From Calothrix membranacea FACHB-236 (GTDB taxonomy: Bacteria; Cyanobacteriota; Cyanobacteriia; Cyanobacteriales; Nostocaceae): 64,000 bases of DNA. Position 1 is the stretch's first letter. Each line of letters opens with the position of its first letter. The position numbers and the translations under genes were made by a program. Below, one piece after another: positions 45,806-56,514 of this stretch. Below the pieces are notes generated by a model. That model was given only the letters and a program-made list of their open reading frames with translations. It searched no databases and had not been told where the DNA came from. The stretch lies in contig NZ_JACJPX010000004.1 in NCBI RefSeq assembly GCF_014696315.1, positions 172,389 through 236,388 of the forward strand. The letters run 5' to 3'.

Positions 45806-47425
45806 ATGCCGGACTCCTCTCAAAGTATTCAGAGGAAGAATAATAATTTATTCTTAAATAGTTTCACGCTACTCGCTATATTGTTGATAGTTATAGGAAT
45901 ATTTCTGAGATTTTTTAACCTTGATGGCAAAATATCTTGGGCAGATGAAATATTTACTTATTTAAGAATTTACGGTCATACTAAATCAGATTTAATGCAG
46001 GAAGTAGTCAAGAGTCAAATCTTAACTGCTGGCACATTATTAGAGAAATATCAAAGCCCAGGTGTCAACAAAACTATAATTGACACTGTTAAAGGTTTAG
46101 CGATAGAAGATGCAAAACATCCACCACTATATTTTGCGCTGACACACTTATGGGTGCAGTGCTTTGGAAGTACAGTTGCAGCTACAAGAAGTTTTTCTGC
46201 TTTTATCAGTTTATTAGTTTTTCCTGCATTATATTGGCTATGCCAGGAATTATTTCAATCAAAAACTGTTGGATTAGTAGCAATCGCCATTATAGCTGTA
46301 TCACCATTCCATTTTGTTTATGCTCAAGAAGCAAGAATGTACAGTTTATATACACTGGTGATTTTGCTATCTAGTGCTGCATTGCTCAGAGCAATAAGGT
46401 TAAATACAAAACTCAGTTGGGGTATTTATACTATCAGTTTAATCCTAGGATTATACACACATTTATTATTTAGTTTCGTAGCGATTGGTCAAATAATTTA
46501 TGTAGCTGTCAATCAAGAAAACCGCACCAGAAAGATAGTCATAGCTTATGTGAGTACATTATTAGTTGCCATATTAGCTTTCTCACCTTGGTTATTTCTC
46601 ATTATTAATCAATCAGATAAAGTTCAAGAGACAATAGAATGGGCAAAATATAGTTTGCCACTCAATGATTTAGTAGATGCATGGCAAATTCACTGGGCGC
46701 GAATATTTTTTGATGTCACACCTGAGTATGCTTATCCCAATAAGTTACAAAATAATCTCTGGTTTACAGTAATTAGGCTGTTAGTAATTTTATTATTTTA
46801 TGCAGTTTATTTATTATGCTGGAAAACTCCAAAAGCTATTTGGTCTTTTGTTTTAATCTTAATTTTATCTACAGCCTTACCTCAAGCTATACCCGATGTC
46901 ATTTTTGGTGGCATTCGTTCTATCAATGCTAGATACTCAATTCCTGTTTATTTAGGATGTCATTTAGCTATTGCTTATCTGTTAGCTCAAAAGGCAATTT
47001 TATCTCCAAATATAAAACTAAGTAAGCATTTATGGAGACTATTGCTCCTGGGATTGATTAGTTTACAACTAATATCATGCGCCATTATTGCACCGAAAAA
47101 AGCTTGGTGGAATAAGGCTTATAATACAGATAATGTTGCTATAGTAAATATTATTAATCAAGCTCCCTACCCTTTAATTATCTGTGCAGAATGCGGTCAA
47201 GATTGGGGTTGGGGAAATGTATTATCTCTCAGCTACCTTGTAGAACCGCAAACAAAATTTCAATTATTCCCTGGCACAGATATCAAAAGTATTCATAATA
47301 CTTTTAGCGATGTATTTTTCCTCAATGCCTCTGAAGAATTACAAAAGTCTCTCAAAAAAGCACACAATTGGGAAATAACTGAAGTTTTTAAGAAAAATCA
47401 ATCTCTATGGCAGCTAAAACAATGA
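45806..47425 (+). CDS. Membrane glycosyltransferase, GT39/ArnT-like
   Basis: A 539-aa polytopic protein with about ten or more hydrophobic segments. The first periplasmic loop has FFNLDGKISWADEIFT with the acidic pair expected for the catalytic Asp-Glu of GT-C enzymes, then DAKHPPLYFALTHLW, a PMT/ArnT-family feature. It would transfer a sugar from a lipid-linked donor to a lipid or protein outside the membrane. A soluble C-terminal domain (~residues 430-539) follows. No polysaccharide genes are adjacent. Acceptor unknown. Confidence 0.78.
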   Translation: MPDSSQSIQRKNNNLFLNSFTLLAILLIVIGIFLRFFNLDGKISWADEIFTYLRIYGHTKSDLMQEVVKSQILTAGTLLEKYQSPGVNKTIIDTVKGLAIEDAKHPPLYFALTHLWVQCFGSTVAATRSFSAFISLLVFPALYWLCQELFQSKTVGLVAIAIIAVSPFHFVYAQEARMYSLYTLVILLSSAALLRAIRLNTKLSWGIYTISLILGLYTHLLFSFVAIGQIIYVAVNQENRTRKIVIAYVSTLLVAILAFSPWLFLIINQSDKVQETIEWAKYSLPLNDLVDAWQIHWARIFFDVTPEYAYPNKLQNNLWFTVIRLLVILLFYAVYLLCWKTPKAIWSFVLILILSTALPQAIPDVIFGGIRSINARYSIPVYLGCHLAIAYLLAQKAILSPNIKLSKHLWRLLLLGLISLQLISCAIIAPKKAWWNKAYNTDNVAIVNIINQAPYPLIICAECGQDWGWGNVLSLSYLVEPQTKFQLFPGTDIKSIHNTFSDVFFLNASEELQKSLKKAHNWEITEVFKKNQSLWQLKQ

Positions 47426-47555
47426 AATCTTCATGCTCAAAGGGATGAGGCATGATTAGTTAAAGGTTAAAAAATACCTTAAACTCTTACCCTTTCCATC
47501 TTTAACTTATAAGTAATACCAATTCAAATAATGTTTGCGACACATCAATTCTACA

Positions 47556-47576
47556 GGGTACGGCATTTCCGTACCC
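47556..47576. repeat. GGGTACGG palindrome
   Basis: GGGTACGG (47556-47563) and CCGTACCC (47569-47576) with a 5-base loop, in the 676-base gap after the glycosyltransferase gene. The gap otherwise holds short repeats and copy B of the 100-bp repeat, and no gene. Confidence 0.6.
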
Positions 47577-47815
47577 CTACAATCTGTCTTCTTCTTTTTC
47601 AAATTGCTATAAGTTATAAGTCTTAAAGCCCTGACTACAAACTTCAGAAGATATTACACAAAATTTGCAACCAAAAATGCACACAATAAATTACCTGTGT
47701 GCATTAGTAGTTATTTGTAGTTGAAAGTTAGCAAAGGCAATTTTACAAATTACGTAGGGCTTGCTGAATAAACGAAAAACCCAGTTCACGTAGCATGCGT
47801 TACAATCCGATTCGT

Positions 47816-47915
47816 ATAAGACAAATCGATTGACATTTAAATCATGTGGAGACGCGATTTATCGCATCTCCACAACCCCAAAATCATGAGAAAAATTCTT
47901 AACCGAACCGTATTG
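47816..47915 (-). repeat. ~100-bp dispersed repeat, copy B (inverted)
   Basis: Reverse complement of copy A at 42109-42209, including a central hairpin (47845-47874). It is bounded on each side by fragments of another repeat (TTCACGTAG to the left, GTTAGCGTAACGCATCAGTG to the right), suggesting it sits inside an older element. Confidence 0.85.
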
Positions 47916-48101
47916 GGATGAGTTAGCGTAACGCATCAGTGCCAACTAACAAAAGTATTAGAGCAATTAGTACATAAGTCCTAACATTGAATCTATAGGA
48001 CACTGGTTTTGCAAAAATCTTGCAAAAACTCACAGGCGTTCATGAAAAGGGAACACAAAAAATTTCTTATTTAATTTTCGCACGGAATTGTCACTATTTA
48101 A

Positions 48102-48758
48102 TTAGCTATTACTCACAACAGGTATAACTATTTCTTTTTGAGGCTCTGGCTGCTGTTTATCGCTATTATTGGCAAAATGCTTATCCATGAGTGCAGGAAC
48201 TTGTGCAGCTTGAATGCGGCTGTAGCGAGTTTTATCTGGCATGACTAGGTTAGGCCCGGCTTTGCAATTTTTCATGCAACCAGTACCTTTAATCGTAACT
48301 TGGTCTTCCAAACCGCGATCGCTCAAAGCTGCTTCCAACGCTTGGCAAAGTCCTTTACCACCGCGTTTCATGCAATCAGATTTTTGGCAAACCAAAATAG
48401 TGCTTTTAGTTTGAGGAGATTTCTCTTTAGTTTTATTAATAGACGGGGCTGCTGTTAATGTAGTTACCGAATGAATCCGGGAAACTTCGGGGCTTGCTGC
48501 CATCACGCGTTCAGCTTTCAACGTGATTTTGCCACTTTTTGCTTCTTGCTTTCTTGTCCCGACAATTTGCAGCCAAGTACCAGGCGGTAAGCGCAAATCA
48601 AAAGCATATTGTAAATGTTTAGCAAGTTTCACATAAGATTCACCTTCAGCAGTCCCGATGAGCAAGCCTTTGAGCTTATAGCCATCCTTAATGACAAAAT
48701 CGAGAAATCTTCCTTCAATGCAAAAATCTGATACTTCGGTAGCGTGCGATCCACTCAT
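48102..48758 (-). CDS. Thioredoxin-like [2Fe-2S] ferredoxin-domain protein
   Basis: A 218-aa protein. Residues ~120-200 form a thioredoxin-like ferredoxin domain with Cys pairs in ILVCQKSDCMKRGG and GTGCMKNCKAGPNL, the four-Cys layout of NuoE/Shethna-type [2Fe-2S] proteins. The N-terminal ~100 residues (FCIEGRFLDFVIKDGYKLKGLLIGTAEGESYVKLAK) form a separate beta-rich domain, and the last 20 residues are a polar tail. It probably carries electrons, but the partner is unknown. A small conserved gene lies 47 bases upstream on the same strand. Confidence 0.82.
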   Translation of the reverse strand: MSGSHATEVSDFCIEGRFLDFVIKDGYKLKGLLIGTAEGESYVKLAKHLQYAFDLRLPPGTWLQIVGTRKQEAKSGKITLKAERVMAASPEVSRIHSVTTLTAAPSINKTKEKSPQTKSTILVCQKSDCMKRGGKGLCQALEAALSDRGLEDQVTIKGTGCMKNCKAGPNLVMPDKTRYSRIQAAQVPALMDKHFANNSDKQQPEPQKEIVIPVVSNS

Positions 48759-48805
48759 GTTGGTATTACCTATTTTTATAAGACAACCTTTTTAGCGAGA
48801 TAGCT

Positions 48806-49072
48806 TTAGCGATGGGGACGTAGCCAGCTTTTCTCCAGACTTGAAATTATGTCTTTACGGGAAACAGTGAACTGGCGCATCACACTCCAAAGTTGAATTA
48901 TTGCTAAAGGATTACTAATTTCAACTTGCAATGGTTGGTTGGACTCACACCAACAGGGAATCTCTAATTCCTGTAGGCGTTGATAAACTTGCCAACGATC
49001 TGCCCAATTCACTTCTAAGGTGTGCTTGCTTTCTACTTCTGAACTAGACGATTTCAAGAGATGTACCTTCAA
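48806..49072 (-). CDS. Small conserved hypothetical protein
   Basis: An 88-aa protein with no recognised domain: a Trp-rich middle (VNWADRWQVYQRLQEL, CWCES) and an amphipathic end (IIQLWSVMRQFTVSRKDIISSLEKSW). Composition is protein-like and it lies directly upstream of the [2Fe-2S] protein gene, suggesting an operon. It reads like an Asr/Asl-type conserved cyanobacterial protein. Function unknown. Confidence 0.6.
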   Translation of the reverse strand: MKVHLLKSSSSEVESKHTLEVNWADRWQVYQRLQELEIPCWCESNQPLQVEISNPLAIIQLWSVMRQFTVSRKDIISSLEKSWLRPHR

Positions 49073-49251
49073 AATGCAATTATTTTGCAGTAATTATGCT
49101 GCTTTGCCTTCCTGAGGTTTCCCATCTTTGGCATCCCAGCTTTATAAACAAGCATAGCTTAGATGCAAACTATTCTCATTTATTTTAGATAAAAATCTCT
49201 AATATTTGCAATGTTCTTTTATTAATGGGGATTGGGGATTGGAAATTGGGG

Positions 49252-49290
49252 GATGAGGGAGATGAGGGGGATGAGGGAGATGAGGGGGAT
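49252..49290. repeat. GATGAGGGR 9-bp tandem repeat
   Basis: Four 9-bp units plus a partial, alternating GATGAGGGA and GATGAGGGG. Same unit, opposite strand, as the array inside coaX. Confidence 0.9.
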
Positions 49291-49327
49291 AAATTATTTT
49301 GACCCTTGACCCTTAACCCTTGAGTAC

Positions 49328-49347
49328 AGACGCGATTAATCGCGTCT
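49328..49347. repeat. AGACGCGAT palindrome
   Basis: AGACGCGAT (49328-49336) and ATCGCGTCT (49339-49347), preceded by TTGAGTAC. A decayed copy with the same left flank lies at 57751-57777. Confidence 0.8.
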
Positions 49348-49522
49348 CTCCGTCCCTTCTTTAGCAAAGCAACCCCTCAGTATAAGAATGAAATTGAATA
49401 ATTTTAGTAATGAAAAAATTAAAAGTCTATGAAATAAATTGGAATTGCTTTTAATTTTTAGAATGTTAATATGTAGAAACTCCGAAGTTCAAAACCCTAA
49501 CTGATCACAAGCGAGGAGAACA

Positions 49523-50077
49523 ATGTCTGATACCACTACTGTGTTAAGAAATTTTGGTCATGTTTATGACAATCCTGTTTTATTGGATCACAGTGTAACT
49601 GCACCTGTTACTGAAGGATTTAACGTTGTCCTAGCTAGTTTTCAAGCACTTTACTTGCAGTACCAAAAACATCATTTTGTGGTCGAGGGTGCAGAATTTT
49701 ACTCTTTACATGAGTTTTTTAATGACAGCTATAAAGAAATACAAGAGCATATCCATGAAATTGGAGAGCGCTTGGATGGATTAGGTGGTGTGCCAGTAGC
49801 TACCTTTAGTAAGTTGGCAGAATTAACCTGTTTTACACAAGAGGCAGATGGAGTATTTTCTGCGCGCCAAATGGTAGAAAATGACCTAGCAGCAGAGCAA
49901 GCTATTATTGGCTTGATTCGCCGCCAAGCTGCTCAGGCAGAGAGCTTGGGAGACCGTGGTACACGCTATCTCTATGAAAAAATCTTATTAAAAACTGAGG
50001 AACGTGCTTATCACTTGTCTCACTTTTTGGCAAAAGACAGTTTAACCTTGGGTTTTGTTCAACCTGCTCAGAACTAA
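49523..50077 (+). CDS. dps: Dps-family ferritin-like protein, His-type ferroxidase centre
   Basis: A 184-aa Dps, a 12-subunit shell that oxidises and stores iron with H2O2 and protects DNA. The core [17 protein letters not shown]...[12 protein letters not shown] is clear. Using the E. coli-like numbering that this protein happens to match, His51, His63 and Glu82 are kept, but Asp67 is Asn and Asp78 is His78. That matches the His-type centre known for Thermosynechococcus DpsA and Nostoc punctiforme Dps4, where zinc can bind. GAGGAG lies before ATG 49523 and a terminator follows. It precedes carB and the sigma factor, as alr3808 does in PCC 7120 (from memory). Confidence 0.92.
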   Translation: MSDTTTVLRNFGHVYDNPVLLDHSVTAPVTEGFNVVLASFQALYLQYQKHHFVVEGAEFYSLHEFFNDSYKEIQEHIHEIGERLDGLGGVPVATFSKLAELTCFTQEADGVFSARQMVENDLAAEQAIIGLIRRQAAQAESLGDRGTRYLYEKILLKTEERAYHLSHFLAKDSLTLGFVQPAQN

Positions 50078-50164
50078 AACTTGATAAATCTAGATAATTC
50101 TGTTTACGTCTTTGAAGACTCGATAAAAATTAGTCAGAAGTGACTATTAAAAAAATATAAATTT

Positions 50165-50200
50165 TGCAGAGATTAGTATTTCTACATCTCTGCATTTTTT
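50165..50200 (+). terminator. Terminator of dps
   Basis: TGCAGAGAT (50165-50173) pairs with ATCTCTGCA (50186-50194), followed by six Ts. Confidence 0.85.
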
Positions 50201-50631
50201 AATTCAATATATAAGTTAATAACTATATAAACTATGATGATAAATGACAATAATAATTCTCTTGTCTCATCCAATTAAGAATAATTTCTATTTAAAAAAA
50301 TCTATCTTTAGACAGATGCCTTTTATTGATAATTAAAAAATAGTACCTTAGGCAATTAAACATTACTACTAATAAAAAATATTACCAATTAACTGCAACA
50401 TTTTCTAATGCCAAATACAAATAATTTCAATATACAAAAAACTGGAGATTAACAAAGTAAGGGCAACATCAATAACCACTCCCAATCCCCAATCACCAAT
50501 CCCCAACTCCCAGCCCCCAATCCCCTCCCTGTCATCAAACTTAGAAATACTTGCTAATAAACAGCGTGACCAGGGAGAAAGAATCTTAAAATAATCAGGA
50601 TTTGTATTCTCTTACTCCATCCCTAAAGACT
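50201..50631. other. Intergenic region before carB
   Basis: AT-rich to about 50460, then CCCCAATC-type short repeats (about 50480-50525). No gene or clear promoter was seen. Confidence 0.5.
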
Positions 50632-53600
50632 ATGCCCCGCCGTCAAGACCTCCGGAAGATACTGCTGTTAGGCTCTGGCCCAATTGTGATTGGACAAGCC
50701 TGTGAGTTCGACTACTCTGGCACTCAAGCCTGTAAAGCTTTGCGAGAAGAAGGTTATGAAGTGGTGTTGGTCAACTCTAACCCAGCGACCATCATGACCG
50801 ATCCAGAGACAGCCGAACGTACTTATATTGAGCCGCTGACACCGGAAATGGTCGCAAAAGTCATTGCCAAAGAACGTCCCGATGCTTTACTCCCAACAAT
50901 GGGAGGGCAAACGGCCCTGAATATCGCCGTAGCTTTGGCGAAAAATGGTGTTCTAGAAGAGTATGGCGTTGAGTTAATTGGTGCGAAACTCCCAGCTATT
51001 GAAAAAGCTGAAGATAGAAAGCTGTTCAACGATGCAATGGATAAGATTGGGGTGCAGGTTTGCCCCAGTGGTACCGCCTCATCTTTAGAAGAAGCAAAAG
51101 CGATCGCTCGCCGCATTGGTACTTATCCTTTAATTATTCGTCCTGCTTTCACTATGGGTGGTACGGGCGGCGGTATTGCTTACAACCAGGAAGAATTTGA
51201 GGAAATGGCACAGGTGGGTATTGATGCTAGCCCGGTGTCGCAAATTCTCATCGACCAGTCCCTACTTGGTTGGAAAGAGTACGAACTAGAAGTAATGCGG
51301 GATTTAGCAGATAACGTCGTAATTATCTGCTCCATCGAAAACCTCGACCCAATGGGTATCCACACCGGAGACTCAATTACCGTCGCGCCAGCCCAAACCC
51401 TCACCGATAAGGAATATCAACGGCTGCGGGATATGGCAATTAAAATCATCCGCGAAATTGGCGTGGAAACTGGGGGTTCCAATATTCAATTTGCGGTGAA
51501 TCCGGTAACTGGGGATGTGGTGGTGATTGAAATGAACCCCCGTGTGTCCCGCAGTTCCGCCTTGGCTTCCAAAGCTACTGGTTTCCCCATCGCCAAAATA
51601 GCGGCGAAGTTAGCTGTTGGTTACACCTTGGATGAAATTAAAAACGACATCACCAAGAAAACTCCCGCTTCCTTTGAACCCACAATTGACTATGTAGTGA
51701 CCAAAGTTCCCCGCTTTGCCTTTGAAAAGTTTCCTGGTTCCGAACCAGTTTTGACAACACAAATGAAATCTGTCGGGGAAGCAATGTCAATTGCTCGGAC
51801 ATTTAACGAATCCTTCCAAAAAGCCCTGCGTTCCCTAGAAACTGGACGTGCAGGCTGGGGTTGCGACAAAGCTGAGAAATTGCCCAGTGGCGAGCAAATT
51901 CGCGCTCAGTTGCGGACACCTAACCCAGAACGCATTTTTGCTGTGCGTCATGCTTTGCAAGCGGGACTAACTATTGACGAAATCTACGAACTGACAGGTA
52001 TTGACCCCTGGTTCCTAGATAAATTGCAACAACTGCTGGAAGTCGAGAAATTCCTCAAACGGACTCCTTTAAAGCAGTTGACAAAAGAGCAGATGTATGA
52101 AGTTAAACGTGATGGATATAGCGATCGCCAAATTGCTTTTGCTACTAAAACCACCGAAGATGAGGTACGGGCATACCGCAAACAGTTAGGAGTCGTCCCA
52201 GTTTACAAAACTGTAGACACCTGTGCTGCTGAGTTTGAAGCCTTTACTCCTTACTACTACTCCACCTACGAAGAAGAAACCGAAGTCTTACCCACCGACA
52301 AACCCAAAGTGATGATTTTGGGTGGTGGCCCCAACCGGATTGGGCAAGGAATTGAGTTTGATTACTGCTGTTGTCATGCAGCCTATGCTTTGAAAGGTGC
52401 AGGCTATGAGACAATTATGGTCAACTCTAACCCAGAGACAGTTTCTACAGATTATGACACCAGCGATCGCCTGTACTTTGAGCCATTAACTAAAGAAGAT
52501 GTCCTCAACATCATCGAAGCTGAGAACCCTGTAGGCATCATTGTGCAGTTTGGTGGACAAACACCGTTGAAGTTAGCAGTACCTTTGCAAAAAATACTCA
52601 GCAATCCCGAATCAGGACTCACTACAAAAATTTGGGGTACATCGCCAGATTCTATCGATATGGCAGAAAACCGAGAACGGTTTGAAAAGATCCTCAACCA
52701 GTTGAATATTGCTCAACCACCTAATGGAATTGCTCGGAGTTACGAAGACGCGCTGATTGTCGCTAAACGCATTGGCTATCCGGTGGTAGTACGTCCTAGC
52801 TATGTGTTGGGGGGAAGGGCGATGGAAATCGTCTATTCCGATGCGGAGCTAGAACGCTACATGACCTTTGCTGTACAGGTAGAACCCGATCACCCAATTT
52901 TGATTGATAAATTTTTGGAAAATGCCATCGAAGTTGATGTAGATGCGATCGCAGACCACACGGGACGAGTGGTAATTGGTGGTATTATGGAACACATCGA
53001 ACAAGCGGGGATTCACTCTGGTGATTCAGCTTGCTCTTTACCTTCCATTTCCCTACCGCCAGCAGTGCTAAATCAAATTCGCACCTGGACAGTGCAGCTA
53101 GCACAGGCGCTTTCGGTAGTTGGGCTGATGAATATTCAGTTTGCTGTTGTGGGCGCTAGTAGCTATTCACCGCAAATTTACATTCTAGAAGCCAACCCCC
53201 GCGCCTCTCGGACTGTGCCCTTTGTTTCTAAAGCAACCGGTGTGCAATTGGCAAAACTCGCATCCTTAATCATGTCAGGCAAAACCTTAGAGGAGCTAAA
53301 CTTCACCAAAGAAGTCATCCCCTCCCATATTGCGGTTAAAGAAGCAGTATTGCCATTCAATAAATTCCCCGGTACCGATACGATTTTGGGCCCCGAAATG
53401 CGCTCCACTGGTGAAGTCATGGGAATAGACACCGATTTTGGCCGCGCCTTTGCCAAAGCCGAAATCGCTGCGGGTGAGCGTCTACCATTGTCGGGAACAG
53501 TCTTTGTGTCCATGAGCGATCGCGATAAAGCCCCAGCAGTAAACGTCGTCAAAGAATTTATTGATTTGGGCTTTACAGTGATGGCAACATTTGGCACGCG

Positions 53601-53892
53601 TAAAGTTCTTCAGGAACATGGGCTACCTGTTGAGTTAGTCTTGAAACTTCATGAAGGTCGTCCTCATGTCCTTGATGCCATCAAAAACCAAAAAATCCAA
53701 CTAATTATCAACACCCCATCGGGAGAAGAAGCCCATACTGATGCGCGGTTAATCCGTCGCACAGCCTTGGCTTACAAAATCCCCATCATCACCACCATTG
53801 CAGGAGCAAAAGCCACCGTTGCCGCCATTCGTTCGCTGCAAACTACCACTTTAGACGTAAAAATCATCCAAGAATACTGCCAGATGCAATAG
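50632..53892 (+). CDS. carB: Carbamoyl-phosphate synthase large subunit
   Basis: A 1086-aa CarB that makes carbamoyl phosphate for arginine and pyrimidines. It has the two homologous halves: [22 protein letters not shown] at the start and [19 protein letters not shown] near residue 570, each with an ATP-grasp domain ([24 protein letters not shown]), an oligomerisation domain between, and a C-terminal MGS allosteric domain. ATG 50632 (MPRRQDLRK) is preferred to TTG 50602. carA is elsewhere. It lies between dps and the sigma factor gene. Confidence 0.97.
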   Translation: MPRRQDLRKILLLGSGPIVIGQACEFDYSGTQACKALREEGYEVVLVNSNPATIMTDPETAERTYIEPLTPEMVAKVIAKERPDALLPTMGGQTALNIAVALAKNGVLEEYGVELIGAKLPAIEKAEDRKLFNDAMDKIGVQVCPSGTASSLEEAKAIARRIGTYPLIIRPAFTMGGTGGGIAYNQEEFEEMAQVGIDASPVSQILIDQSLLGWKEYELEVMRDLADNVVIICSIENLDPMGIHTGDSITVAPAQTLTDKEYQRLRDMAIKIIREIGVETGGSNIQFAVNPVTGDVVVIEMNPRVSRSSALASKATGFPIAKIAAKLAVGYTLDEIKNDITKKTPASFEPTIDYVVTKVPRFAFEKFPGSEPVLTTQMKSVGEAMSIARTFNESFQKALRSLETGRAGWGCDKAEKLPSGEQIRAQLRTPNPERIFAVRHALQAGLTIDEIYELTGIDPWFLDKLQQLLEVEKFLKRTPLKQLTKEQMYEVKRDGYSDRQIAFATKTTEDEVRAYRKQLGVVPVYKTVDTCAAEFEAFTPYYYSTYEEETEVLPTDKPKVMILGGGPNRIGQGIEFDYCCCHAAYALKGAGYETIMVNSNPETVSTDYDTSDRLYFEPLTKEDVLNIIEAENPVGIIVQFGGQTPLKLAVPLQKILSNPESGLTTKIWGTSPDSIDMAENRERFEKILNQLNIAQPPNGIARSYEDALIVAKRIGYPVVVRPSYVLGGRAMEIVYSDAELERYMTFAVQVEPDHPILIDKFLENAIEVDVDAIADHTGRVVIGGIMEHIEQAGIHSGDSACSLPSISLPPAVLNQIRTWTVQLAQALSVVGLMNIQFAVVGASSYSPQIYILEANPRASRTVPFVSKATGVQLAKLASLIMSGKTLEELNFTKEVIPSHIAVKEAVLPFNKFPGTDTILGPEMRSTGEVMGIDTDFGRAFAKAEIAAGERLPLSGTVFVSMSDRDKAPAVNVVKEFIDLGFTVMATFGTRKVLQEHGLPVELVLKLHEGRPHVLDAIKNQKIQLIINTPSGEEAHTDARLIRRTALAYKIPIITTIAGAKATVAAIRSLQTTTLDVKIIQEYCQMQ

Positions 53893-54513
53893 GAATGTTG
53901 ATCATCATCTCTTGCAAAAGGTACTTTTACCAAATTTGAGGAGACGGTAAAAGTTAAATGGGGCATGGGTAATGGGTAATAAGGAGTTAGCATTTGTTTT
54001 TCTTCCTCATTCCCCTTATCTCCCCCTGCTCCCTTCCCAGTCCCCAATCCCCAGTCCCCAATCCCCAGTCCCCAGTCCCCCAACAAAAGCAAAAGTTAAT
54101 TAATTGTTATAGAACATTATTTATACTTATCATTGATTTATTTTAAGAATTATGAGAAACCTATTTCTTTCTACAGAGACATTTATTAAGTCAACCAATA
54201 AGCGTGATTCGACAATATGAGAGCGTTACAGTCATGGGAAAATCCTTTAAAATTCTGACTGCAAGAGTATGAGATTTTTATCATAAATGTTACAATTATT
54301 AATCATGAGAAAATCCAAAAAATGTTCTACTCAATACCTTTTATCTAACTCTAGATACTTGTGCAACTGGGTCAATAACTGTAACGTCTAGAGCAGTTAA
54401 GAACCTAAATAGATTAATATGAGCAGCCGAATTTTTCGGACAGTGACATTGCCAACCATAGTGTGGTTTCCCATTCAAACTGGTTAGCACCCTGGCAAAG
54501 CATCTATCACTAA
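53893..54513. other. Intergenic region before the sigma factor
   Basis: 621 bases: a CCCCAGTCCCCAATC repeat tract (about 54010-54080), then AT-rich sequence. A minus-strand open frame (54341-54673) runs into the sigma gene and is a shadow. No promoter is assigned with confidence. Confidence 0.5.
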
Positions 54514-55512
54514 ATGACCATACCGTCAAATCCAACATTACCAATGAGTAGCGCCATGAAGACCGCTCAGACAGCCACGGACCTCGTGCGGACTTACCTG
54601 CGTGAGATTGGCCGTGTGCCACTCTTAACCCACGAGGAAGAGATTTTTTATGGCAAACAGGTGCAGCGTTCAACTGCTTTGCATGAAATAAGGGATGAGC
54701 TAGTCACCCAGTTAGGTCGTCAACCAACTTTAGAAGAGTGGGCCAAAGCAACAAATCTAGAATTGGCAGAGTTGAACGAAGTGATCGCCGACGGCGAATA
54801 TGCCAAGCGCAAGATGGTAGAAGCTAACTTGCGATTGGTTGTATCTGTTGCCAAAAAATATATTAAGCGCAATGTCGATCTACTAGATTTAATTCAAGAA
54901 GGTAGCATCGGTATGCAACGGGGTGTAGAAAAGTTTGACCCCACGAAAGGTTATAGATTTTCTACCTATGCCTATTGGTGGATACGCCAAGCCATCACCA
55001 GAGCGATCGCCGAAAAAGCTCGTACTATTCGGTTGCCAATCCATATTACAGAGAAACTGAATAAGATTAAAAAAGCACAGCGGCAATTATCCCAAAGGCT
55101 AGGACGCGCTCCTTCTGCATCTGAGCTAGCGAAAGAATTAGAATTAACTCCTAAACAGGTGCGCGAGTACCTGGAAAAGGCCCGTCTACCTTTATCCCTA
55201 GATTTGCGCTTGGGAGATAATTACGATACCGAACTCGGAGAAATGTTGGAAGATCCCGGTGCTTCACCAGAAGATTTTGTCATGCAATCTTCGTTGTCTA
55301 ATGACTTAGAGCGCTTGATGGGGGATCTGACTCCACAGCAAAAGGAAGTAATTACCCTGCGCTTTGGGTTACTGGATGGTCAAGCCCTAACTTTAGCCAG
55401 AATCGGTGAAATCCTCAACATTAGTCGTGAACGAGTACGGCAAATTGAGCGGGAAGCACTCACTAAATTACGTAAGTCTAAAGCCAACATGGATGAATAT
55501 TTGGCCAGCTAG
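54514..55512 (+). CDS. sigD: Group 2 RNA polymerase sigma factor (probably SigD)
   Basis: A 332-aa sigma-70 family protein without the long N-terminal region of the primary factor. Region 1.2 ([22 protein letters not shown]), regions 2.1-2.4 ([44 protein letters not shown]), region 3 and region 4.2 ([20 protein letters not shown]) are all present. Group 2 sigma factors reprogram transcription under light, oxidative or nitrogen stress. The name SigD rests on resemblance of the gene order to PCC 7120 alr3810 as I recall it, not on diagnostic residues. Start is ATG 54514 or ATG 54544; neither has a clear RBS. Confidence 0.88.
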   Translation: MTIPSNPTLPMSSAMKTAQTATDLVRTYLREIGRVPLLTHEEEIFYGKQVQRSTALHEIRDELVTQLGRQPTLEEWAKATNLELAELNEVIADGEYAKRKMVEANLRLVVSVAKKYIKRNVDLLDLIQEGSIGMQRGVEKFDPTKGYRFSTYAYWWIRQAITRAIAEKARTIRLPIHITEKLNKIKKAQRQLSQRLGRAPSASELAKELELTPKQVREYLEKARLPLSLDLRLGDNYDTELGEMLEDPGASPEDFVMQSSLSNDLERLMGDLTPQQKEVITLRFGLLDGQALTLARIGEILNISRERVRQIEREALTKLRKSKANMDEYLAS

Positions 55513-55535
55513 TCATTTGTTTTTTGTCCTTTCTG

Positions 55536-55575
55536 ACAGAGTTCTGAGTACCTACTTGAGGTACTCAGGCTCTGT
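55536..55575 (+). terminator. Long hairpin after the sigma factor gene
   Basis: CTGAGTACCT (55544-55553) pairs with AGGTACTCAG (55559-55568), extended by ACAGAG/CTCTGT (55536-55541 with 55570-55575) across a small bulge. There is no T run, so it may be a processing or stabilising structure. The rest of 55576-55847 shows no gene. Confidence 0.6.
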
Positions 55576-55847
55576 GCTTGGTTATGAGTTATTTATAAAG
55601 GACGAAAGACAATTGATTAGAAATCAAGGCGGTGCAAGTCGCTGGCTTGGGATACTAGCAGTCTCATCAATATGAGGTGAGAAAACACGCCGGGTTTGGT
55701 ACGGTTACACCCACTCACTAATCAAATTGAACTTGTTACATTAGTTGACAGGAACAGCAAAGTACTAGCTGAGGTCAATACGAGTTAGCACTTATTTTTA
55801 AATTTTATAAAAACCGTAGCTAGTAGTATTAGTCAAGGAGATGAAAC

Positions 55848-56192
55848 GTGAGTAACCCATCCAATCGAGTTTCAGAATTTTTTGACAGTGAATCAGAAAC
55901 TACCGATGTACTTTGGCAATATGTTAAATCCTTGAGTCCAGAGACAGTTTCTCAGTTATCTAAACCGAGTTCTCCGGAAGTTCTGCAAGTAATGGAACGC
56001 AATATTATTGGTCTTTTGGGTAACCTACCTTCAGAACACTTTGGAGTTAGCATTACTACTAGCCGCGAAAGTTTAGGACGGCTTCTGGCCTCAGCAATGA
56101 TTAGTGGTTATTTCTTGCGTAACGCTGAACAAAGAATGAACTTTGAAATGGTTCTCCAAGGTACTGAAACCAACAATAACGAAATTGAATAA
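55848..56192 (+). CDS. DUF760 family protein
   Basis: A 114-aa protein matching DUF760, a family shared by cyanobacteria and plastids: VLWQYVKSLSPETVSQLSKP, VLQVMERNIIGLLGNLPSEHF, and SRESLGRLLASAMISGYFLRNAEQRMNFE. GTG 55848 has AAGGAG seven bases upstream, so the start is good. Plastid relatives include clients/adaptors of Clp and proteins in heme regulation, but function here is not known. An 'actcggcaa' hairpin follows downstream. Confidence 0.82.
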   Translation: MSNPSNRVSEFFDSESETTDVLWQYVKSLSPETVSQLSKPSSPEVLQVMERNIIGLLGNLPSEHFGVSITTSRESLGRLLASAMISGYFLRNAEQRMNFEMVLQGTETNNNEIE

Positions 56193-56418
56193 TAATGTTG
56201 TTGGGTTCATACATAAACTCATCCAAGGCAAAATCAGCAAAAAACATTACTCTGCGAAATCTGGATAGTATGCTGATAATTTACCCCTGATTCATAGATT
56301 CAAATAATAGCTATGATTAGGGGTAGCATACATACAATCGAAAATTTAGACAATAAGAATAGCTAGGCAAATCTCAGCAAATAAACTCAAAACTGTTTGA
56401 ATGCGTAATACAATATAG

Positions 56419-56449
56419 ACTCGGCAAACATGAAGAAAGCTTGCCGAGT
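56419..56449 (+). terminator. Hairpin between DUF760 gene and mutT
   Basis: ACTCGGCAA (56419-56427) and TTGCCGAGT (56441-56449), 13-base loop, T/A-rich tail. Confidence 0.6.
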
Positions 56450-56514
56450 TATATGTTGGCTGATTGATTTTAAATTCTGCGTTTTTTTGCTAGTTTATTC
56501 TGTACCCATCAACC

